Shown here: positions 7,748 through 10,878 of the stretch, in pieces
How the letters are laid out: every line of letters starts with the position of its first letter
Numbering within the stretch: position 1 is the stretch's first letter
NCBI GenBank assembly: GCA_026770585.1
Contig: MU647191.1
Coordinates: 72,416 to 83,293, forward strand
Source of the DNA: Baffinella frigidus
Taxonomy: Eukaryota > Cryptophyceae > Cryptomonadales > Baffinellaceae
Direction: 5' to 3'
Length of the DNA: 10,878 nucleotides
The notes under the pieces: model-generated
Seen by the model: the letters and a program-made list of their open reading frames with translations, nothing else
Told to the model about the DNA's origin: nothing
Database searches by the model: none
Translations under genes and position numbers: made by a program

Positions 7748-7958
7748 AATGGTGCGCGGGTGCGTTGCGCCCCAACCGCCGTCCCCCTGCCCAAGCAGGC
7801 ACAGTGCCCTCGAAAAACTCGCTTGCAGCCCTTGGCCTCGATTGCGCACTTTGAACCAGAGTTTTCGCGAGCTGCTCTAGCTCTTTCCTACTCCACGCGC
7901 ACAAGCAGCATGCGTATCGAAAGTGCGCCTCCAGATCCATGGACTGTAGGATTCTCAT
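7740..7958 (-). CDS. Short ORF at the insert's 5' edge, possible true N-terminus
   Basis: ATG at 7958 lies two bases inside the insert. The 72-codon frame begins MRILQSMDLEAHFRY and includes a helix-like, charged stretch (SRKELEQLAKTLVQS) that looks more protein-like than the same DNA in the main frame, which is closed upstream by a TAG at 7877-7879. It overlaps the main open frame from 7876 to 7740, and a single +1 shift there would join them. A T5 run (7812-7816) or a G5 run nearby could be the site of an indel. It could instead be a separate upstream ORF or chance, with the main protein starting at 7747. Confidence 0.35.
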   Translation of the reverse strand: MRILQSMDLEAHFRYACCLCAWSRKELEQLAKTLVQSAQSRPRAASEFFEGTVPAWAGGRRLGRNAPAHHYV

Positions 7959-8450
7959 GTGAACCGTCTAATGGGCCTAATGTTCCTCATTCCCAACACC
8001 TACTCCCCAATTCCTATACCCTCTCAGCGGGCATTTCCTGCCCAACTCACTTCCAGACGCTAGAGGGCTAGAGGGCTAGAGGGCTCGGGCCAGAGGGCTA
8101 GACCCCCAACCCTAAACCTCAAACCTCAAACCCTAAACCCTAAACCCTAAACCCTAAACCCTACTCTCTGAACCCTAAACCCCACAGCCCCCAACCCCAA
8201 ATTCTAATCCAGATTGCCTCAACATTCATCAAAATCTCTTCCCGCCTATTGGCCCTCATCCCTCAACTCTCAACCCTAATGCCTCAACCCCAGACCCTGT
8301 CCCCTACACCTCAATCACTAAAGCAGGCGGTTCCTGCCCAACTCACCCCCGGACTCTAGACCCTCCACCCTCAACTCTCAACCCCCAACCCTACATCCGG
8401 AACCTTAATCCCTAAACCCTGAACCCCAAACCCTCAACCCCTAAACCCTA

Positions 8451-8563
8451 CAGGGGTACCTCGCTCATCAGAAACGCCCGCCCTCCCATCGGACCACCAC
8501 AGGGCCCCAGGTATAGCCCTACCTCAGGGTCCTACTTTTGAGTTGATTCTTGTGAGCGAGGCA
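8451..8563. repeat. Foldback module C
   Basis: Counterpart of module A. CAGGGGTACCTCGCTCA at 8451-8467 faces TGAGCGAGG at 8553-8561. It is identical to A over its whole length by eye, including the shortened right arm. Confidence 0.75.
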
Positions 8564-9011
8564 GCTGATGATCGTAGCTAGCGACGTCCCTGAGGTGAAA
8601 TAGACCCTAAATACTCATCCCTAATTCCTGAACCTGAACCCCTGAACCCTGAACCCTAAACCCTAATTCCTAAACCCCCAACCCCAGACCCCAATGCCTA
8701 AACTCCCAACCCCAATCCCCGAACCCCAAACCCCGAACCCCAAACCCTCAACCCCAAATCCTCCACCCTCAACCCTCAACCCTCAACCCCGAACTCCAAA
8801 CCCTACACCCCAATCCCTAAACCCTACACCCTAAAGACCTACACCCCAATCCCTAAACCCCACACCCTAAACCCTACACCCCAATCCCTGAACCCCACAC
8901 CCTCAATGCTGCACCCCACACCCTAAACCCTCAACCCCGAACCGTCAACCCCAAAACCCTGCACCCCACACCCTAAACCCTAAACCCCGAACCATCAACC
9001 CCAAAACCCTA

Positions 9012-9130
9012 CAGGGATACCTCGCTCATGAGAAACGCCTGCCCCCCCCAGGACCACCTAGGGCCTCCAGGTATAGCCCTACTGTAGGGTCCTACACGTG
9101 GGTTGTTTCATTGTGAGCGAGGCACCCCTG
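9012..9130. repeat. Foldback module D
   Basis: Counterpart of module B, with arms at 9012-9028 and 9114-9130 and the internal CCCTACTGTAGGG near-palindrome. It is identical to B by eye. Confidence 0.8.
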
Positions 9131-9514
9131 CAACTCACCTCCAGACTCTAGACCATCAACCCTGTACCCTCAACCCTCAACCCTCCTCCCTCACCCCTAA
9201 ACCCTACACCCTCAAATCTACACCCGAAACCCTGAACCCTACGCACTGAAGCTCCCAACCCTAAATTCCAATCCAGGTTGCATCGAGATTCATCCATAAC
9301 CCTGCAGGCCCAATGGCCCTTATTCCTGAACCCTGAACCCTAATGCCTGAACCCCAGACCCTGACCCCTACACCCTCATCACTCAAGCAGGATTTTCCTG
9401 CCCAACTCACCCCCAGACGCCAGACCCTCAACCCTCAACCTTCGCCCCCCAACCCCAACTCCTGTACCCTCAATTATAAATCCAAAACCCCGAACCGTAA
9501 ACCCCCAACCCCTA

Positions 9515-9633
9515 CAGGGGTTCCTCTCTCATAATAAACGCCCGCCCCCCCCCAGGGCCACCGTAGGGCCCTTGGTATAGCCCTGCTGTAGGGTCCTACA
9601 TGTGGGTTGTTTTTTGTGAGCGAGGTACCCCTG
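9515..9633. repeat. Foldback module E
   Basis: Arms CAGGGGTTCCTCTCTCA (9515-9531) and TGAGCGAGGTACCCCTG (9617-9633). This copy preserves the longest right arm, exactly complementary to the left arm of modules A and C. The interior has GTAGGGCCCTTGGTATAGCCC and CTGCTGTAGGGTCCTACATG in family order. Full length is 119 bp. Confidence 0.8.
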
Positions 9634-9702
9634 CAACTCACTCCCAGACTCCAGACCATGAACCCTCCACCCTGAACCCTAAACCCCAAACCCTAAACCC
9701 TA

Positions 9703-9807
9703 CATAGGTACCTCGCTCATAAGAAACGCCCGCACCCCCTATGACCACCTTAGGGTCCCATGTATAGCCCAACCGCAGGGTCCTACATGTGGGTTGATTC
9801 TTCTGAG
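9703..9807. repeat. Foldback module F, right arm lost
   Basis: The left arm GGTACCTCGCTCA ends at 9719. The interior follows the family (AAGAAACGCCCGC, ATGTATAGCCC, AGGGTCCTACATGTGGGTTG). The right end reads TTCTGAGACTTTGG instead of TTGTGAGCGAGG, so the copy is cut at the satellite / unique-sequence junction. Confidence 0.7.
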
Positions 9808-9812
9808 ACTTT

Positions 9813-9846
9813 GGCCGTGAGTCGGATCTGGCCGTGAGTCGGATCT
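9813..9846. repeat. 17-bp tandem duplication
   Basis: GGCCGTGAGTCGGATCT occurs twice in immediate succession (9813-9829, 9830-9846), right at the edge between satellite module F and unique sequence. It is a typical footprint of end-joining or replication slippage at a rearrangement junction. Confidence 0.9.
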
Positions 9847-10178
9847 TGGCCTGGTTCTTCGAGTCCCCGAAGAGGTCGCAACTGTGCCTTCTCTTGGCGT
9901 TTTTGGGGGTTTCCCCTCTCGCCTTTGCAAGCTCCGCTTTCCTCTTCGCCTCGCAAGCAACGCAAGTCCCCATTTTTTGAGAGACGATCTCTGCCAGATC
10001 CTTCTCCTCGGGCAACGCCTCCTCCTCCTCCTCCTGAGCCGCCCGATCCCTCGCTTTCTTGCGCGCTTTCCTCTGGTTCAGAACGAAAATAACGTGAGGC
10101 TTGCCGCCGTGTTTGATGCCGGCACCAAAGGCAGAACTCGCTGGCACCGCACGCCCAGACTTCCCAGACATTGTGTCG

Positions 10179-10385
10179 TCAGGTCAGGTCAGGTGAGGGA
10201 CTGCACCATGATGAAGTTAGACACCAACAGAGGCCCAGAGTCGCAGCCGCAGGCGACGGGTCCACTGAGTAACAGGGGAGCGAGGAGCGTGGGAACGCAG
10301 TGTCCTCAACCTCCTTGACCAAGAACAAGTCTTTTTCATGTGGATGGGACACAACACGCCAGGAAGATGGTGACATTTTTGACAT
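10179..10385 (-). CDS. Small ORF upstream of the Lys/Glu-rich ORF, 68 codons
   Basis: ATG at 10385 starts MSKMSPSSWRVVSHPHEKD and continues with LFLVKEVEDTAFPRSSLPC; the second half is Cys/Ser/Pro-rich and less convincing. It ends at TGA within the CAGGT repeats, eight bases before the ATG at 10171, in a different frame. It could be a first exon of the downstream gene, a separate small protein, or chance. An overlapping frame at 10217-10516 lacks an ATG start and is Arg/Ser-rich. Confidence 0.2.
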   Translation of the reverse strand: MSKMSPSSWRVVSHPHEKDLFLVKEVEDTAFPRSSLPCYSVDPSPAAATLGLCWCLTSSWCSPSPDLT

Positions 10386-10752
10386 GATAGAGTGCTTCTT
10401 GGCGGAAAGGTGCGTTCTCGACGCGTTCTTGTAGTCAAACTTTGGGTGCTATCTCGAACCTTGTGGCCCTTGTGGAAGGGGTGTGGGATGTCGATAGTTA
10501 CCTTTCGAGGACGCAAATTCGAGAGCTCGAGCTTGAAAATTTCAGTTGAGTGAAATCATATATCTGGATTTTAACCTTGAAAAATTATCGTTTGATTTTT
10601 GTCTTCACAGAAAATTGGAGACGGTCACGTCCCCTATTTTGTACCCGAAAATGCAGTTTTCGACGAAAAAAGCAAACGGGAACGTTCCCCGCATAGGGGG
10701 GCCCGAGGTTGACACTTCTGCTTCTTCTTTATTACTCTCGATACAGGTCCAG
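10386..10752. other. Right subterminal arm, AT-richer, no gene
   Basis: No supported gene. The stretch is AT-richer than the coding part and contains two perfect palindromes, AGCTCGAGCT (10524-10533) and GGGAACGTTCCC (10678-10689). The second resembles CGGGAACGTCC near 1195 in the left arm, also preceded by GTTTTCGA. These could be protein-binding sites near the end of the unit, or chance. Confidence 0.35.
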
Positions 10753-10845
10753 GCAGAGAGAGCCACAGAGCAGTCTCGTCCTGTTCCTTGCTGTTTCCCT
10801 CCTGTTTCCCCCCCCCTCTCCTCCTCTCCTCCTCCCCCCCTCTCT
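10753..10845. repeat. Right 93-bp terminal inverted repeat
   Basis: Reverse complement of 1-93 with four mismatches; 10753-10810 matches 36-93 perfectly. The outer part is a C/T tract (TCTCCTCCTCTCCTCCTC, then C-runs). The last 33 bases of the window (10846-10878) are further C/T-rich low-complexity DNA whose left partner, if any, lies outside the window. Confidence 0.9.
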
Positions 10846-10878
10846 TTTCCCTCTCCCTCCCCCCCTTCTCCCCCCTCC

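Larger units (their letters stand above)
2566..7960 (-). mobile_element. Retroelement-like insert within satellite
   Basis: This 5,395-bp block is bounded exactly by the two copies of the 1.2 kb satellite and has no telomere-like sequence. On the minus strand its order is a short ATG-started frame at the 5' edge, a long RNase H / zinc-finger frame, about 1.1 kb of purine-rich non-coding sequence, AATAAA, then the 3' edge. AATAAA 13 nt before the junction matches the 3' end of a reverse-transcribed mRNA or non-LTR element. No poly(A) tail remains; the 3' edge passes straight into TTGAGGGTGGAGGG-type G-strand sequence. I find no reverse transcriptase, endonuclease or integrase motif, so it may be non-autonomous, 5'-truncated, or a retrocopy of a domesticated gene. 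No clear target-site duplication is visible. Confidence 0.6.
7961..9180. repeat. 1.2 kb satellite unit, copy 2
   Basis: Direct repeat of 1360-2565 at about 99% identity, 14 bp longer because of one indel (extra CTCCCAACCCCAAT-like segment near 8702). It starts at GAACCGTCTAATGGGCC immediately beside the 5' edge of the insert and ends at CCCTCAA, where copy 1 also ends. It contains the same 8-bp tandem (8060-8083), CCCTAAA tract (8131-8163) and two foldback modules. The near identity implies recent duplication or homogenisation by gene conversion. Confidence 0.85.
9181..9807. repeat. Third, diverged satellite segment
   Basis: Variant CCCTAAA words continue past copy 2. From about 9253 the sequence aligns with the middle of the 1.2 kb unit (compare AAATTCCAATCCAGGTTGC with AAATTCTAATCCAGATTGC near 1599), but with much more divergence than copies 1 and 2 show to each other. 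It holds modules E and F. The satellite ends inside module F at about 9807, so the array is broken at this edge. Confidence 0.75.
9638..10171 (-). pseudogene. Lys/Glu-rich ORF with CxxC...HxC, running into satellite
   Basis: ATG at 10171 (ACAATGT, A at -3) opens a 177-codon frame. The first 120 residues look like protein: MSGKSGRAVPASSAF, a basic stretch NQRKARKKARDR, acidic QEEEEEALPEEKD, then C70-x2-C73 ... H96-x-C98 (GTCVACEAK; RRHSCDLF), a possible zinc site. I recognise no family. From residue about 105 the frame reads a 17-bp tandem duplication and then foldback module F and telomere-like satellite (repetitive VWGLGFRV wording), so the native C-terminus has probably been replaced or the real stop or splice site lies earlier. 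Five-base CAGGT x3 repeats lie just upstream (10180-10194). It could be a nuclear protein fragment or an accessory gene of the inverted-repeat-bounded unit. Confidence 0.4.

Noticed and set aside
1360-9180. Canonical LTR retrotransposon
   Set aside because: The direct repeats lack TG...CA ends, no primer-binding site or polypurine tract is evident next to them, there is no flanking duplication, and no gag, protease, integrase or RT motif was found.
1850-9807. Foldback modules as independent hAT-type MITE insertions (CAGGGG...CCCCTG ends)
   Set aside because: The ends resemble hAT termini, but copies B, D and E share the same flanks (CCCTA before, CAACTCAC after) and show no 8-bp target duplications, so they spread with the satellite; an ancient MITE origin stays possible.

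Overview
The window looks like nuclear DNA of a eukaryotic alga or related protist. It contains plant/algal-type telomere repeats (CCCTAAA on the + strand, TTTAGGG on the other), long interstitial tracts of degenerate telomere-like sequence, GC-rich coding DNA, and a retroelement-type RNase H / zinc-finger protein. There are no ribosome-binding sites or operons. A cryptophyte such as Guillardia is my best guess for the host, at low confidence. Dinoflagellates, green algae and other TTTAGGG lineages remain possible.

Layout. (1) Positions 1-93 and 10753-10845 form an inverted repeat, 89 of 93 bases complementary, so nearly the whole window lies between two inverted copies of one sequence. (2) 94-1274 is mostly unassigned, with two strong hairpins near the left end and one weak 88-codon minus-strand ORF. 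(3) 1275-2565 is degenerate telomere-like satellite; 1360-2565 of it is a discrete 1.2 kb unit. (4) 2566-7960 is a 5.4 kb insert read on the minus strand. It holds a reading frame of about 1,360 codons with an RNase H domain and a CCHH/CCHC-like zinc motif resembling the C-terminal finger of non-LTR retrotransposons. The frame is interrupted by two in-frame TAG codons and ends at TGA. A minus-strand AATAAA lies 13 nt before the insert's 3' edge, which abuts G-strand telomere-like sequence. (5) 7961-9180 repeats the 1.2 kb satellite unit at about 99% identity in the same orientation. (6) 9181-9807 is a third, more diverged stretch of the satellite. (7) 9808-10752 is unique sequence with a truncated-looking Lys/Glu-rich ORF on the minus strand. 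(8) The right inverted repeat follows.

Within the satellite is a foldback module of about 118 bp, present six times, with arms close to CAGGGGTACCTCGCTCA and its complement.

My reading is that a retro-type gene or element sits in subtelomere-like satellite, and the whole lies between 93-bp inverted repeats. The protein keeps a full RNase H catalytic set and a retroelement-type zinc tail. I find no reverse transcriptase, endonuclease or integrase motif in the roughly 860 residues upstream. It is therefore either a non-autonomous or decayed element, or a domesticated RNase H gene family associated with telomere-like DNA.
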